Positions 11,944 to 24,500 of a DNA stretch of 64,000 nucleotides are shown in pieces. Positions within the stretch are counted from its first letter, which is position 1, and each line of letters opens with the position of its first letter. Both the position numbers and the translations under genes were made by a program. Under the pieces are notes generated by a model, which ran no database searches, had not been told where the DNA came from, and worked only from the letters and a program-made list of their open reading frames with translations. The stretch is from Acestrorhynchus altus (taxonomy: Eukaryota > Chordata > Actinopteri > Characiformes > Acestrorhynchidae), in the NCBI GenBank assembly GCA_034509495.1, contig CM067507.1, positions 22,202,213 through 22,266,212 of the forward strand. Reading direction: 5' to 3'.

Positions 11944-12840
11944 TTGCTACCCAAGCAGACTACACCATACAGATGGTAGATGCCACGACTGTGTCAAAGA
12001 TGTGAAGTGTTCCAAATGACCTCAGTTTTCTCGGTAGGTGCAGTCTGCTCTGGCCTCTTTTGTAAAGTGCATCACTGTTAACTGACCAGTCAAGTTTGAT
12101 GTTTCAGTGAACACCCAGGTACTTGTAAGAGTCCACTCTCTCAATGTCCATTCACTGGGTGTTCACTGGTGGTGGATGTCTGCACTTGTGGAAATATCTC
12201 AGTTCTTTTGTCTTCTTGCCTTTATCTGGAGGTGGTTCTGCAGGCACCAGTCCTGAATCAGTTCTCTGTACTCAGTATACTCCTCATTATTTATGAGGCC
12301 AATGATCCCAGAGTCATCAGAGAACTTCTGGAGGTGACAGGTTAGTGAGATGTACATGAGGTCAGCAGTGTACAGGATGAAGAGAAACTGTGCTTAGAAG
12401 CCACGTTCTTAGATGCCAGGCTGGTAGGCAAACTAAAGAGGGTTTGCCTACCAGAGGACGGAGATGGGTAAGGACCAGGCTCTCCAGTGACTTCATCAGA
12501 TGAGAAGTCAGTGCCACTGGCCTGTAACTGTTTTCCACAGTTGTGGTACTCTTCAAAGCTTCAGGCTTAAGTTGATCATATGCACAATGACCCCACAGAG
12601 CTGATCTGCACAGGACTTGACAAGCCTGGCACAGATGCCATCCAGACCTACAGCTGTTTGAGACATACCAAATGATCTTAATGGGTACTGTATTCTCCAC
12701 ACAGAAGTTGGAGATGTAGACAGAGAAGCATGATTAAAGGATGAGAGAGTGTGGGTGCTATGTCTGCAGTCTGCACACAGCTGAGTGTATGACATCACAA
12801 GCCTCATCAGCTTTGGCAGACAGAGGAACATATCATTTAT
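11944..12840 (-). pseudogene. LINE reverse transcriptase relic
   Basis: Decayed non-LTR retrotransposon on the minus strand. In one frame NSYRPVALTSHLMKSLESL (around 12540-12480) is the conserved region following the fingers of LINE reverse transcriptases. Further on KFSDDSGIIGLINNEEY (around 12325-12275) contains the catalytic FxDD-type motif, followed by LIQDWCLQNHLQIK. Frames change several times and stops occur, so it is inactive. The motif style suggests an L2/CR1/Rex-like clade, but I cannot decide which. A 13-bp inverted duplication (12421-12454) disrupts it. Confidence 0.75.
12421..12454. repeat. Short inverted repeat within LINE relic
   Basis: CTGGTAGGCAAAC (12421-12433) and GTTTGCCTACCAG (12442-12454) are exact reverse complements with an 8-nt spacer. 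The second arm looks like a local template-switch copy inside the retrotransposon remnant. Confidence 0.85.
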
Positions 12841-14270
12841 GAGCTATCATGATAACATGTGATACTTTGCTTGAGAAGTAGTGTGGTTTCATGCTAATGA
12901 ACAGTTCCATGTTCTTACAGCAGATATTTTCTTTAACACAGCTGTGTTGCTAAGCGCTAACAGCTGATCTTTGGAGTAACCAATAGGAGCGTGACACCCC
13001 ACAGGATCTCCAGACAGTGTTGTAAACAGACAGAAATGTCCTGCTAAAACCAGCATAAGCTCCTCACAATTATGGTGTTCATTTTGGTTAAAATGATAAA
13101 ACAACACTTTTCAAACAGAAAAATAAAATTAAGTTCAAGAAAAGAGGTTAAAAATTAATTAAAACTCAGAAGAGCCTGCCACATACTGCCATCTCTGTGG
13201 CTCCATTTTGGAAATAAAAAAAAAGTCTGACATATTTTTATTACGGTGAGAGTCAAATGCTGAAAAGGTACCACTGGGTGTTGGTCCTGAATTCCAGGTA
13301 CCAGTAATAGTATGGATCCCAGTTGAAATGTGTTTTTACTTTCTTATGGCTGGTGTGTGCCTTGTAAGCACTGGGGTCATTGCTAGGTTACAAGTGTTTA
13401 TGGGCAGAGTGCCATTATCATGTAATATTTGCAAACCTAGAACATCTCTCAGCCAATCACTTGTGCTGTGTCAGAACTAAGTGTAGTATAACTGTGAATA
13501 TTTATTTGTGTTTTCTGGTGTGATATGTTTTAGATATCTAATATATGAAATATTCATATAGAGATTATGAAAACAAATACAGTAATAATACAGTGAACGC
13601 CTCCTGCCACTACCATTTCAACACTTAACATATCACTGATGTCAAATCACAACATGTTTTGGTTACAACTTTTGCTACAATTCAACATTATGAACAGGCA
13701 TTTTAGGGGCTTTATATTTATCCTCCTTTACTCTAAAACCACCTGATGAACTGAAGTTCAAAACAATTGCAAGTAAATTGTGATAGGTTGAACAAAGCCA
13801 GTGTAGTAAAACAATGATATATGAATTGACTGACAGTACAAGACATTTATTCCTAATTTTAGGATGATGAGAATTTAGGTGACTGGAATGCAACACATAT
13901 GATATATGAGAAAATAAGTGCTTATAGACAAATACTGTTGTTTATCTATGTCCATTAACTGGTTAACAGCAGCTTTATGAGCTATAGTTCATTCTGTGTC
14001 ATTGATCTCCATCAAATGCTCTCACAGCCATCTGTATGCACTGCCAGCCTCTGACAGATCATGCACTTTTCAGACATGGCACAGTACAGCGCCAGTGGAC
14101 AGACCACTTCATCATCCCCCAAACAGATATCTCACAAAAACATCGCATCTGTCTTCACCTGCCATAGACCAAGAAGGTGTGAAGGTGTGTGTGTGTGTGT
14201 GGAGGGGTGGGGGTGTGGGGGGTGGGGGTGTAGGCAGCACCCATTAATTTTCATTTCTGCCTCTTTTCTA
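12841..14270. other. Intergenic DNA, no gene
   Basis: No coding frame with domain character. A G-rich purine/T stretch occurs at 14180-14235 (GTGTGT then GGGGTGGGGG). Confidence 0.45.
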
Positions 14271-14273
14271 TTT

Positions 14274-14274
<1 letters not shown>

Positions 14275-14308
<34 letters not shown>

Positions 14309-14386
14309 TAAAGGCATTATTATTGTTGTTATTATTATTATTATTATTATTGTTATTTCAAAGTATTATTATTATTATTATTATTA
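14275..14386. repeat. (AAT)n / (ATT)n mirrored microsatellite
   Basis: An AAT run is followed by ATT runs, separated by AAAGGCATTATTATTG. The two halves are near reverse complements and could fold back. Three later TAGTAG units extend it to about 14418. Confidence 0.9.
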
Positions 14387-14418
14387 GTTGTTGTAGTAGA
14401 TGTAGTAGTAGTAGTAGT

Positions 14419-15985
14419 TGAGTTCATTATTGTTAAATAGTAAGTTTATTAAGTGAATTGAGCAATGAAGTTTGAATCACTTATTATTCACATATTAGTT
14501 TCAGGAATTACAGTTAGTTCTGATGATGCAGTGTAATTGGCTGAGTAGCATTATATGAGTGCAGAATTCTATGAATATCGCACAATAACAGCACTCTAAA
14601 CATATCTCTTTAAGTATCAGTCTGCCTTAGTCATTTGTAACCTAGCAACAGCCAAGAAGTCATTAAAACTGTAATAACCAACTGCAATGAACAACAGGTA
14701 ATGAGCCTGTCAAATAGAACTAACTAATAATGAAATAACATGTTATAAAAACAACCAATGCAAGCTAGTGTTAACAACAATTCCCAACACTCCCATTACA
14801 AACAATGAAGGTCTGTCTACCATTTGCTGAGACCTGGCTCAGAAGCATCACCTCAACAGTTCATCAGAACATAGTCAAGCTAGACAAACATCTCCCTCAT
14901 ATTAATAGCAAATTGCTCATTGATGCCTGCAAATCATATATAATGTACAGAAAATAAAAGAAAGCAGTGAGGGGAAATTATATAAAGAGAATGGATGAGC
15001 CTTTGGTGTGTTGGTCCCCCCCAACATCAGTCACAAATATAGAATCCTCACCTCATAACCACACATACAGACTGATGGACAACTACCGTAGTTGCATATA
15101 CAGATTGCCACTCACCAACATGACCACCTCCACCCCCGCATCCCACATATAGATTGCTGTTCCACCCATAAGTTTCCAAGGTGGGATGTTTGAGTATTAA
15201 TTACATGAGGAGAAAAAGAGTTAGCTGGTTGACTATTAGAGATTAAGTGCAGCAGCAGATTGGAGTATTGGAGTATCTCTACTCCTGCAGGGGTTTACTG
15301 CTGAGCCAGGCCTTACTCCATGCCAGCACTGAAGCCAATTACTTTATGGTCACTGCCTCTTTCTGTCCTCCATCTGGACGCCACCACCATAGCTTGCCAA
15401 AAACCTTATGACTTACACTGGATTCATGTTACTCAGGTATTTGAATGTAGCCTCACTAGTCTTGTCCAAGGACTCCAATTGATATAGTTGCCCAGCCAGA
15501 CAACTGAACCTGGCTACCACATGGAAGTCAGTGTTGTTACACACATTGCAACCAAATGTGTTGTTATGCACAAGTAAGGTTTAGAATCCAAGGGCAACTC
15601 TGTGGGATGTTTTTGTACTTTGGGGAGCTTGTATTCACCCAAAACAATTTTTTAATTTGTTTATAGGAGACACACTGAACATATATATTTATTTTCAGGA
15701 GATCCTAGACTGCTCAATTTGTCATTTGAGATACAAATCTTGAGTGATTTTGTGCTGAAAATGCAAGAATTTTGATGAGTTATTTGTAATTCTTAGATTG
15801 ATATTGACAAAGATATTTATAATAATATGTTGCTCAAACACTTGACAGTGGTCCAAATAAAAAGATAAATAAAGATAAGCTAAATATCCATTATTTTTTT
15901 TGTTATTTATGTATGTATCAGAATTATCCCTTCTCAGGACTTTTATTCCAAAATCTGAGCACTGTGTGAGCAAAGAAATAGAACA
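14419..15985. other. Intergenic DNA, nothing recognised
   Basis: No gene or named repeat recognised. Confidence 0.45.
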
Positions 15986-15989
15986 ATGT

Positions 15990-16315
15990 GCTGGTCTGTG
16001 TTGTGTTTACTGTTCCATGTGCTTTTGAGCACATGTCATGTCTCCTCCCATTCCCAGCTGTTCCATCTGTAACCCTGCCCCATCGTTATCATGTCCCAGC
16101 CGTGTCTTGTTATCGTGTGTGTTTATAACTCCCTAGTCTCAGTTAGTCCACGTTGTTCTTCTCGTTTGTATGTATGTCTAGTTACTTACTCCTGTCGTGT
16201 TTCCATGTCTGTTTCCAATTGTGTGTTAACATTAAATACAACCCTGCAAGTACTTCCGCCTCCTACCTCTGTGCCGAGAGACGTTACAAACAAAGGGATC
16301 CCTTCTTCTTAGTTT
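15990..16315. mobile_element. Possible repeat-derived segment
   Basis: GC-richer tract with TGTTCCATGTGCTTTTGAG, CATGTCCCAGCCGTGTC and a terminal GCCGAGAGACGTTACAAAC. The style (phrases of the type TTAAATACAACCCTG before a terminal GTTACA) resembles ends of abundant fish retroelements. No coding frame survives and the class is not determinable by eye. Confidence 0.3.
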
Positions 16316-16854
16316 CCTCTAAACCCAAAATCTGGATCAGTGATGTCATCAACCCCACCCCCCCATTGCTGATCAGTCAGAGTATGTTGAACATGTACAT
16401 GTTGACAGAGCATTAGACTTGCACTGGAACGCACCTTTGGCATTTTAAAAAAGTTAATTTTAGCAGTTTTCCAAGCACAATGATGAGAATACCATATTGA
16501 GATAGTAAATCTTGTAGTTTGTTAAGTTAATTGCCTGCAATGTTTAGATCTTGGGTTCTAATAGCATGAGATGGTTGCTGTGTCACAGGAACACACATGA
16601 TTTTTCTAATGCATATACACTGTCCTGTAGTAGAGCATGAAACCCAAAGAATCTGTCCTAAGAGGACACATTGCTTGTAGGTGCAAACTGCTAATACACT
16701 CTTCAAATTAATTACCTTAGAAGATGGTGGCTCCATAATCGAACACAATCAAACACTCAAGCTGCATCTCATACAGCAAAACAAATTTTTCACACTTACA
16801 CTACACAAAACTTGGAAGGTGTGTCTTTCTGTAGTCGCTGTGATATACTGAATA
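16316..16854. other. Intergenic DNA, nothing recognised
   Basis: No coding frame or repeat recognised. Confidence 0.45.
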
Positions 16855-17215
16855 GAGGTGGGCAATGTGACTTTGATATCATTATCATGAATCCCTGGTC
16901 ATTTCTGTATACCTGGTCATTTATGATTTCCTGATCGTTTTTGAATTCCTTGTAATTAGAATTTCAGGATACACTAAGAGTTATTTTTGAAATATTAGAA
17001 AGGTAGATAGACTTCCCATCTGCTTTGTATTGTCACTGAAGATCAGGTTCATACAATGTTGTCAGTTTGCTATTTATTGTTGTCTTTTCTTTTCCTCCTC
17101 TCTCCATTCAGACTCCATCCTCATTTTCAAACACATCAGCTATTTAACACCACATAAGAAACACATCACCAAAAAATTATTTTCATTTTTGCACTGTTTG
17201 TAATGAAAGCATTTG
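16855..17215 (+). repeat. Dispersed repeat family B, copy 1
   Basis: Shares an ordered series of blocks with 23335-23620: TTTTTGAATTCCTTG, ATTAGAATTTCAGG, a stretch around TATTGTCACTGAAG, TATTTATTGTTGTCTTTTCT, and CACATCACCAAAAAA followed by TTTTCATTTTT. No coding capacity. The left part (GAGGTGGGCAATGTGACTTTG) resembles a repeat start common in fish. Confidence 0.7.
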
Positions 17216-17269
17216 GCAGAATATTGGAGAGGATCAAATTAGAAGTGGGGACTACAGCATCCCAGGTAG

Positions 17270-17520
17270 AAATGAGGCTGTTGCTAAATGGTTTCTAGGT
17301 GGTTGTTTTAGTGTTACCAGGTGGTTTCTAGGGGGTTACTATGGTGTTGTAAAGTGGTTGCTATGTGGTTGTTATAGTGTTGCTATATGGTTTCTATGGT
17401 TTCCTAGCTGTTTGATGTGTGCTGTTGTGTTGCAAGGTAATTGCTATAATATATTCAGCTGGTTCCTCAGAATTGTTCCTTAGTGCTTGTTGTGGAGTTA
17501 TTAGATAGTTGCTGTGTTCA
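17270..17520. repeat. Degenerate minisatellite, GGTTGCTA-type units
   Basis: Imperfect tandem units of about 20 nt built from GGTTTCTAGG / GGTTGTTATAGTGTTGCTAT. This composition (TGGTTGCTAGG...GTTGCTATGG) is a frequent minisatellite in fish. Confidence 0.8.
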
Positions 17521-18264
17521 AAACTATTGAATATATATTTTACAATTTTATTAATTAACTAATGTTCTAGTTAGCAAATGTTACTAAATTAACTAATGTT
17601 ACTAAATTGATTGTCCTTTCTGAATCATACAATGATTCAGTTAATATTAGGCAAAGTTGTTACTTTATATTAAAATAAATGTGATAAATACTGTACCACA
17701 AAATCCCAAAACATACTGTGAGAAACACTTTGAGCTTGTGCTTTGTGCTACTAAAAGTAAGGGCAGCAGTGGTACAATTTTAATTTTCGAACAAAATGAA
17801 TTGTAAAACACTAATACACCAGTTGGTGTCATGCCCCCTGCTGCTTCCCTAAATCTTTGCCTGTTCAAGCACATTTCCACATGGTCCATCACTGCATGTC
17901 AGTTTTTGTATAGAGGCATATCAGTGTTTTTGTAGTTGAGTGAGAACCACTCAGAGAGAAGGAAACAGAAACTGTGCAACAGTCACATTTGATGGCAAAC
18001 ATATATGTGTGATTGTCTGCTCTTCTGTCAGCCTGCAAGAAACTCAAATGAATATATTGGCACAGAGTGCTACTGACTGCGGGCAGATGATTGATTTAGC
18101 ATCCAGTTAAATAAAGGATAAATAAACATATTGGAGCAGTGGTGTTTATGCAGATCAGGTGGGAGACTGGCTGTGTCTCATTGCCAACCCTGTCCCCCAA
18201 GGACACAGCAAATATGATGTTGATGTTGAGGGGGAGGAGGCTCGGGTGCATTATCATAGAATAA

Positions 18265-18267
<3 letters not shown>
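17521..18267. other. Intergenic DNA, nothing recognised
   Basis: AT-rich; a duplicated word AACTAATGTT...ACTAAATT occurs at 17557-17610. No gene. Confidence 0.45.

Positions 18268-18268
<1 letters not shown>

Positions 18269-18331
<63 letters not shown>
18269..18331. repeat. (GA)n microsatellite
   Basis: About 31 perfect GA units. Confidence 0.95.
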
Positions 18332-18333
<2 letters not shown>

Positions 18334-18614
18334 CTCGCATGTTCTAATATGCACTAGTCAGCTAAAGGCCTATTACTGCTGTAGCCACTCCATTAATGTG
18401 ATGGAGAAGGGCAGTGGCAGCAAGGCATCAGTCTTTGTAGATCCTACAAGGCAGTGCTGGCTGACATGGCAGCATGCACAATTAAACCATGCTATGCAGC
18501 AGTAGCAGCACATTGCATCTATTTTCAGATCCAGGCCCTGAGTATATAACAGGCAATTAACAATAAAAGTACTGAAATGATCAGTTAAAACATGGTTTGA
18601 AACACTGTAATAGA

Positions 18615-18620
<6 letters not shown>

Positions 18621-18648
<28 letters not shown>
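18621..18648. repeat. (CT)n microsatellite
   Basis: About 14 perfect CT units. Confidence 0.95.
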
Positions 18649-18967
18649 AACTGACTAAATCAATGTCAGTCAGCGTGAGGATACAGCTGCTTTTCTTACC
18701 AATGTCTTTTTATAAATTATGTCATATTCCACCACATGTGGTTCCCTGTGCATTCAGCAGATTCTGAATTCCATTTACCTGTCCTTACTTCTTCCCTGCC
18801 TCTATCGCTCCCTCCTGACAAACCTTTTAATGCTCTGTTTTGCTCCAGTTCTTTCACTCTATCCTATCTCTCTCCATTCAGGAAAAAAATGTTTTTAGCA
18901 TCATATCCTATCAGCAAACTGGCACCAGGGGAAGTCACAGACTGCTTGCTGAAACTGTGTTAGTGTC

Positions 18968-19037
18968 TTTGTGTGTGTGTGTGCGTGTGTGTGTGTGTGT
19001 GCGTGTGTGCGTGGGTGTATGTGTGTGTGTGTGTGTT
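18968..19037. repeat. (TG)n microsatellite with CG variants
   Basis: TG repeat with several GCGTGTG interruptions. Confidence 0.95.
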
Positions 19038-19044
19038 TAGCCCC

Positions 19045-19235
19045 CCTCTGGCTGCTGGTGTCTTGTTAATCAATCACCCTTATTAGAGTATAAAAGTGCA
19101 GAATTTAATTGGGGGCGATCAAGAAGGAGGACACTGTCCCCGTTCAACTCTCTTAATTATGTGTAGGGCTGCGATAGCAGGCTTTGCAGACAGACAGCTG
19201 AGCTCAGCCCGTGCAAACATCTCAAACCGCTGATT
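19045..19235. promoter_or_regulatory. Candidate conserved non-coding element
   Basis: Between microsatellites there is a moderately GC block with dense transcription-factor-like words: TTAATCAATCACC, TTTAATTGGG, CTTAATTATG, AGACAGACAGCTGAGCTC. No coding frame. Conservation is inferred from composition only. Confidence 0.25.
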
Positions 19236-20785
19236 CATGCAGACAGACTTCTTCAGTGTTTTAACTTAAGAAAACATGATTGAACCTGACTGTTTCAGAA
19301 TGTACAATTTATCAACTGTTATAACAAAACAAAAAAGCCTTAATAATCTTAAATATTGATAGATTTATTTCTTTATATAATCAACTATATAGTTATGCAG
19401 TTTCTCAGATAGTGACCTCTTCTTCACAGTACTATACAGTATGTATACGATATCAAGGTTATGTGTGTGAAATTTGCAGGAAAACTAATACATTACGGTG
19501 ACTTAGGGAGAATTTGGTGAGCTTATGTTGCTTAAAATAGAACAGGAGAATATAACTAATATGGTTGCTGATGAAGCTACTTATTTAGGTCTTGTTTGAG
19601 AGATGACTAACTGTATGTCAGTAATAGCCAAGGTTAATTTCACTAACATATTCATGAAAATAGATCAGGATATTAACAGATGGTTGCCACTGGCAGTGTC
19701 CTGCATGAGTATCAGTAATTAAAATGAATTTTGTGCCCCATAGTATTTTCATAAGCTCAGTGTTGACACTACAACCCCCTGTAGAGTATGAGAAAAAAAA
19801 TCTTATTCACTACTAAGAAAATTCATTTCGAGAGACACGCTCACAGATCAAATGGTCAATTTTACAATTACCCAAATCTCAAGTAGGGTCAGCCTAGTAA
19901 AACTTCAGACATGAGGCATTGGAGGGATGTCCTTCATGGATAGACATAGAGACTGATCTAGTTTCACCAGCTGGGCCTAAAGACCTTTTTTCTGAAATGT
20001 CATAGAAAGTTCACTGCCTCGTGGCTCATCACATCATGTACATTTAAAACTATTGAAATCATCTGAAAGATCTCCAGGTGCAGATCTGAAATAGCATACA
20101 GATTCTCCACTATGGATGATCCGAAATTTACTCTCACATAATAAATTTACACAGGGTCCATGGGTTCAAACAGTGTGTTTGAAGAATCACTCATTCTTTC
20201 ATCATTGGAAAATGAAGTCTTCTTTAAAAAACATTTTGGGTTTTAAATCAAACCTTGGCTCAGTTGAAGCTTCAATTTGAAAACCATGTTCTTTCTTACC
20301 TGACTGATTTATTGCTTTAAAACTACTATACATAACACATTTACATCGCAAACCCCTTCATTTTAAAATGTTGTACAGGATATATTTGACCTTGAAAAAG
20401 AAATCTAATGGAATTGGCTCCTCACCCTCCTGCATTTTCTTTCCAAATAACCCTTGACACATTTTACACACCTTTTGAAGCTATCCTGAAATGACATAAG
20501 TGGAATTAATTCATGTCTAACCACCGCAGACTTTCAGTGGTCTCAACTTTATTTATTTTTTTGATCAAGTATATAATGGAATAATGGTGAATCCTGGATG
20601 AAAAAAGTTCTAAACTTTCAATATCTTGTAAGACAAAAAAAAAAAAAAAAAGATTGAACTGACCATTTACTGACCTTTTCAAACAGGTGACAATGATGAC
20701 AGTTCAACCACAGTTGTATTGATACATTTTAATAAATCATTGTACAAAAAGACACATTCTGTAAATACAGAATTCACATTATGCA
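19236..20785. other. Intergenic DNA, nothing recognised
   Basis: No gene. A run of 19 A occurs at 20634-20652. Confidence 0.45.
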
Positions 20786-20787
20786 GT

Positions 20788-20895
20788 GCAAACACAAATG
20801 GCACCCTGTCCAGGGTGTATTCCTGCCCTGCACCAGATGACTCCATGTGGACTCTGAATCAGCTATGACCCTATTCAGGAAGAAGAATAACTGAC
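20788..20895 (-). mobile_element. Fragment of SINE/LINE 3' module
   Basis: GGCACCCTGTCCAGGGTGTA then CCTGCCCTGCACC and GACCCTATTCAGGAAGAA. The same module, with GCACCC...CCAATGATTC, appears at 38340-38480 and 55980-56255 and is a common 3' module of fish SINEs/LINEs. Confidence 0.6.
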
Positions 20896-21079
20896 TGATT
20901 GACAAAAGAAAACAATGACACCATATAAAAATCTTTGTTTTTTTAACCTATTCAAATACATTGATATTTCTTCAATATTGAGTGGTAGATGTAATTGAAA
21001 TAAACAAATTAAAATAAATTTATTGAGTTAATAGCAATTGATAAAAAAAATAAAAGAAATGACACTGTGACCTATTAGC

Positions 21080-21740
21080 TGATATTTCTTTGGTGTGAAA
21101 TAACCTCAGTTACACATTTCCTAATAGTTCTTGACATTGACTGGGAAGGCAATTTTTACATGCTAGATGTTTCCCTTGTAATTTACTTTGTAAACGGTGA
21201 TTTCTAATTGTTCTAAAATCCGCATTTTGGACTGCTCCATGGGGATACTATTTACTTCAACAATCATTAAATATGACAGGCTCCTCCAAAATCCCCTCTA
21301 ACCTCATTCTGATCATCTGTAGCTGGAAAGCTGTACCTGATTCTAATTTTAGATACACTGCTACATTAATAAATTGGTATGTAATAAATAGAAATAAATA
21401 AAATAAGATGCACCCAGAACAGACATCAATACACAACTATAACGGTGTTCTAGTTAGACTGTCATAGATTCTCTCAGAAGAGCAGCGGGTTCTGCAACCA
21501 GTGACCATTCTGGTGCAATATTGCAACAGGACAACGCTTGTCCACATACTGCTGTTGTCTGAAGAACTCACCTTGAAGACACAAATACTATGACATGACC
21601 AGTCTTCAGGAATAGAATGAAACTATTCAAGTTGCATGGGATGGATTTTAATACTGAAAGACACTACTTTTGTATGTGTTGCCAAAATTATTGTGGATGC
21701 ATTTGAACTTGTGCTAACCATGCAAAGCATCTGTCAAGTG
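21080..21740 (+). pseudogene. Tc1/mariner transposase relic
   Basis: One frame at about 21517-21561 reads ILQQDNACPHTAVV, the second-Asp motif (QQDNA-PHTA) of Tc1/mariner transposases, followed at once by a stop. The flanks (e.g. GATATTTCTTTGGTGTGAAATAACC at the left) are too decayed to give the other catalytic motifs or ends. Inactive. Confidence 0.5.
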
Positions 21741-21954
21741 CCAAAATAACACCCATTACACTGATGGAGGATGAGAAGGATGAGAGGAGAATTAAGATTT
21801 AAGAGGAGAATGAAGAAAAAACCCTTGCCAAAATGAATGTGTAATGAAGAGAGAGATGAGGAAGATAGGGGAAGAGGGAGAGAATTCAGGCTGTGATGAA
21901 TGGAGCCTTTGTTTTAGGCGAGAGGGAAGCTGTGTGGGGGCTGCTTTGGTGTTA

Positions 21955-22145
21955 ATGGGGTCTCTGTTGTTCACCTCAGTGTGCTGCTGCCATCTCGCCT
22001 GATGGCATTAAAATCTAGCCTTCACATGCAAATGGCCATTTAATAACAGCTGCTGCAGCAAGAACAGTTCAAATTGGAGTACTAGGAACATCGCCTCTGT
22101 GTTTTGCATTGGTAGCTGTCAGCCTAGTGACAGTGGAAATATTTT
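21955..22145. promoter_or_regulatory. Candidate conserved non-coding element
   Basis: Contains an exact POU octamer ATGCAAAT (22026-22033), next to GGCCATTTAATAACAGCTGCTG with an E-box CAGCTG, and GCATTGGTAGCTGTCAGCC. Non-repetitive and non-coding. Inferred only from motif density. Confidence 0.3.
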
Positions 22146-23334
22146 CTTAATTCCTTTGTGGTGAGGTCTGCACAAAGTGTGTCTATTAGCTCAAAGCTAT
22201 TATCTGCATCCTATACCATATTATAATATCTACAAGGGGTCACATTTTAATGGTTATAGTGACCTTTAATATCCATTTTCCTAAGTGCAAGATCGTGAAG
22301 GCTAGTTAAAACAATATCAAAATTCTAATTTACATTAAAATAGATATGCAAACTAAATGGGACTTTTAGTGTAAAACTAAGGTCTAATAAAGGTGATAAC
22401 GAAAGTGTTTTTTGAGCAGAAATATTTGCTGATTTTATAAAAACTAGAGTGAAATGAAAGATTTTCCTGTTTGAAATGTATGTCATGAATGTATATTTGT
22501 GAAGCCATAACTGCCATTCCTGTGTTTTTATTTTTGTTTAATCCAGAAAACTTTACCAGTGACAAAATGGTGACGGGGTAAGAAGGCCTTTATAGTGGAC
22601 CCGAAGAGTGCAGCAACTCATATCTAACTACAAATAACTTGTCTAAAGAAACTTATATTGTTCCAACGTTATTATTTATTAGCATGGATTAGTGATGGCC
22701 CACTGGCACTCTCTTCTGTCAACAAACCACTTGCTATCTTCCTTGCTATTATTGCTGAACCTTCCATCTTGCTGCTTCTCATTTTGTTGTTAATTTCCCC
22801 ATCATCTGAGCTGCGCTAATACTCACAAATACTGTTGTCATTTGGCAGCACCATATATTTATTTAATTATTACCATCATTAAACATGAGGTGGGAAGAAT
22901 TTTGTTACTGCACTATTACTGAACTCTCTGTACTTTACTTGAGAATTTCTTTTCACTAAGATTGGCAGGATATTTAAGGTGCTACTGGTAGTTCTTATGA
23001 AACTTACAGTCTGAATGTTTTCTTCAGACATCTGTGACACCTTAGACTGTGCTAGCACTATGATGTGTTTGTCTTCAACCTCCTAGTACAGTATATTGTA
23101 CTGTATACCGTATATATATATACTAATGAGGTTGTTAAAACCTTTTCTGACATCTTTGCTTTCAAACTCTACGGGGGACAGACACAGTCTCAATACTGCA
23201 GGGTATGTTTGTATTGATAGTATAATGGAGTGATTTAGAAACAGTACTTATTTCAGAACTAACAGATAAGTGTGACCAGTGATAGAGTGAATCGCTTACC
23301 TGCCCACTGTCTAATCTACTTACCTGACTGGTAT
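22146..23334. other. Intergenic DNA, nothing recognised
   Basis: No coding frame or repeat family recognised. Confidence 0.45.
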
Positions 23335-23620
23335 GACTGTATGAAATCAGTCAAACCAGGTGTTTTCTGGTCCTTTCTAAAATCCTTTTTGAATTCCTTG
23401 TCATTAGAATTTCAGGTGACATGAAGAGCTGTTTTGAACTATTGAACAGTTCTTCTCACCCACTTTCTATTATCACTAAAGTTCAAGCTCATACAGCTTT
23501 GGCTGTTTACTGTTTATTGTTGTCTTTTCTTCTGTCAGGACTCTTGTCAGCTATTTAAAAGATCACATCACCAAAAAAAAAATCATTTTCATTTTTATAC
23601 CATTTATAATAAAAGCCCAA
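23335..23620 (+). repeat. Dispersed repeat family B, copy 2
   Basis: Aligns by eye to 16855-17215 with small indels. It keeps TTTTTGAATTCCTTG, CATTAGAATTTCAGG, GTTTATTGTTGTCTTTTCT, CAGCTATTTAAAA and CACATCACCAAAAAA. Confidence 0.7.
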
Positions 23621-24426
23621 AAACCTACACCATTGAATTTTCACCTGTGACTGCATTTTTAAACAAGCCCAATTTGGTTGGAAAACCACAAACCTGGTAA
23701 CCCTACTGGAATGTCTTTTTTTCTAGTTTTGTTGCTGCTAACAACCAAACAGCGCTACAGATCCTCAGTGACAGAAGGGAAAAGAACAGCCAATGAAATT
23801 GGACATATGTGTTATGGGGAGGTAAGTAGAGAACAGGATTTAACCCTTTCTGCTCCTCTAGGTTAATGAGATATTGACAGATGGTTTGAATTTTTTTTTT
23901 TTTGGAGGGGATGAAATTATTAGTGGGGACAATTCAATAGTCGCTGAATATTGGTGGAGACATGCCACTTCTGTCCATGCTAATCGTATGCCCTTGGACC
24001 TCTTTCTGTGGCATCTCAAGGGCAGGGCCTGTCTGTGGTGATTCCCCTCTTATCCCTAATGGCTCCTCCTCTGATTGATGCAGTACCTTTAAAAACTGAG
24101 GCAAGAATGGTAACCAAACCTAGAACCAGTGACCTTAAAAATGTATGAATAAGTAATGTAAATGTATTCATGTTTCTGCTATAGAATGGTTAGTCAGACA
24201 CTGGCCAGTAACACAACTAGTCTATATTCATCATTCAGTCAAAGCATCGTGAAAATGTATGATTGTGGATGTCAGGTTGGCAGTTTGCCATTCACCATAT
24301 TGGGACCTACTGAACCTGCTCACTGATAAAGAGGTAGAATGTAGAAGGCAGGAAGCTTTCTATACATGCATATTTTTACATCTTGGCAGCTGTATTATGC
24401 TGTTGTAATACAATAATATAAAAAAA
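23621..24426. other. Intergenic DNA, nothing recognised
   Basis: No gene supported. Confidence 0.45.
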
Positions 24427-24500
24427 TGTGTGTTTGTGTGTGTGTGTCTGTGTGTGTCTGTGTGAGTCTGTGTGTGTATGTGTGTGTTTGCATGTGTGCA
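24427..24500. repeat. (TG)n microsatellite with TCTG variants
   Basis: TG units interrupted by TCTG and TTTG. Confidence 0.9.
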
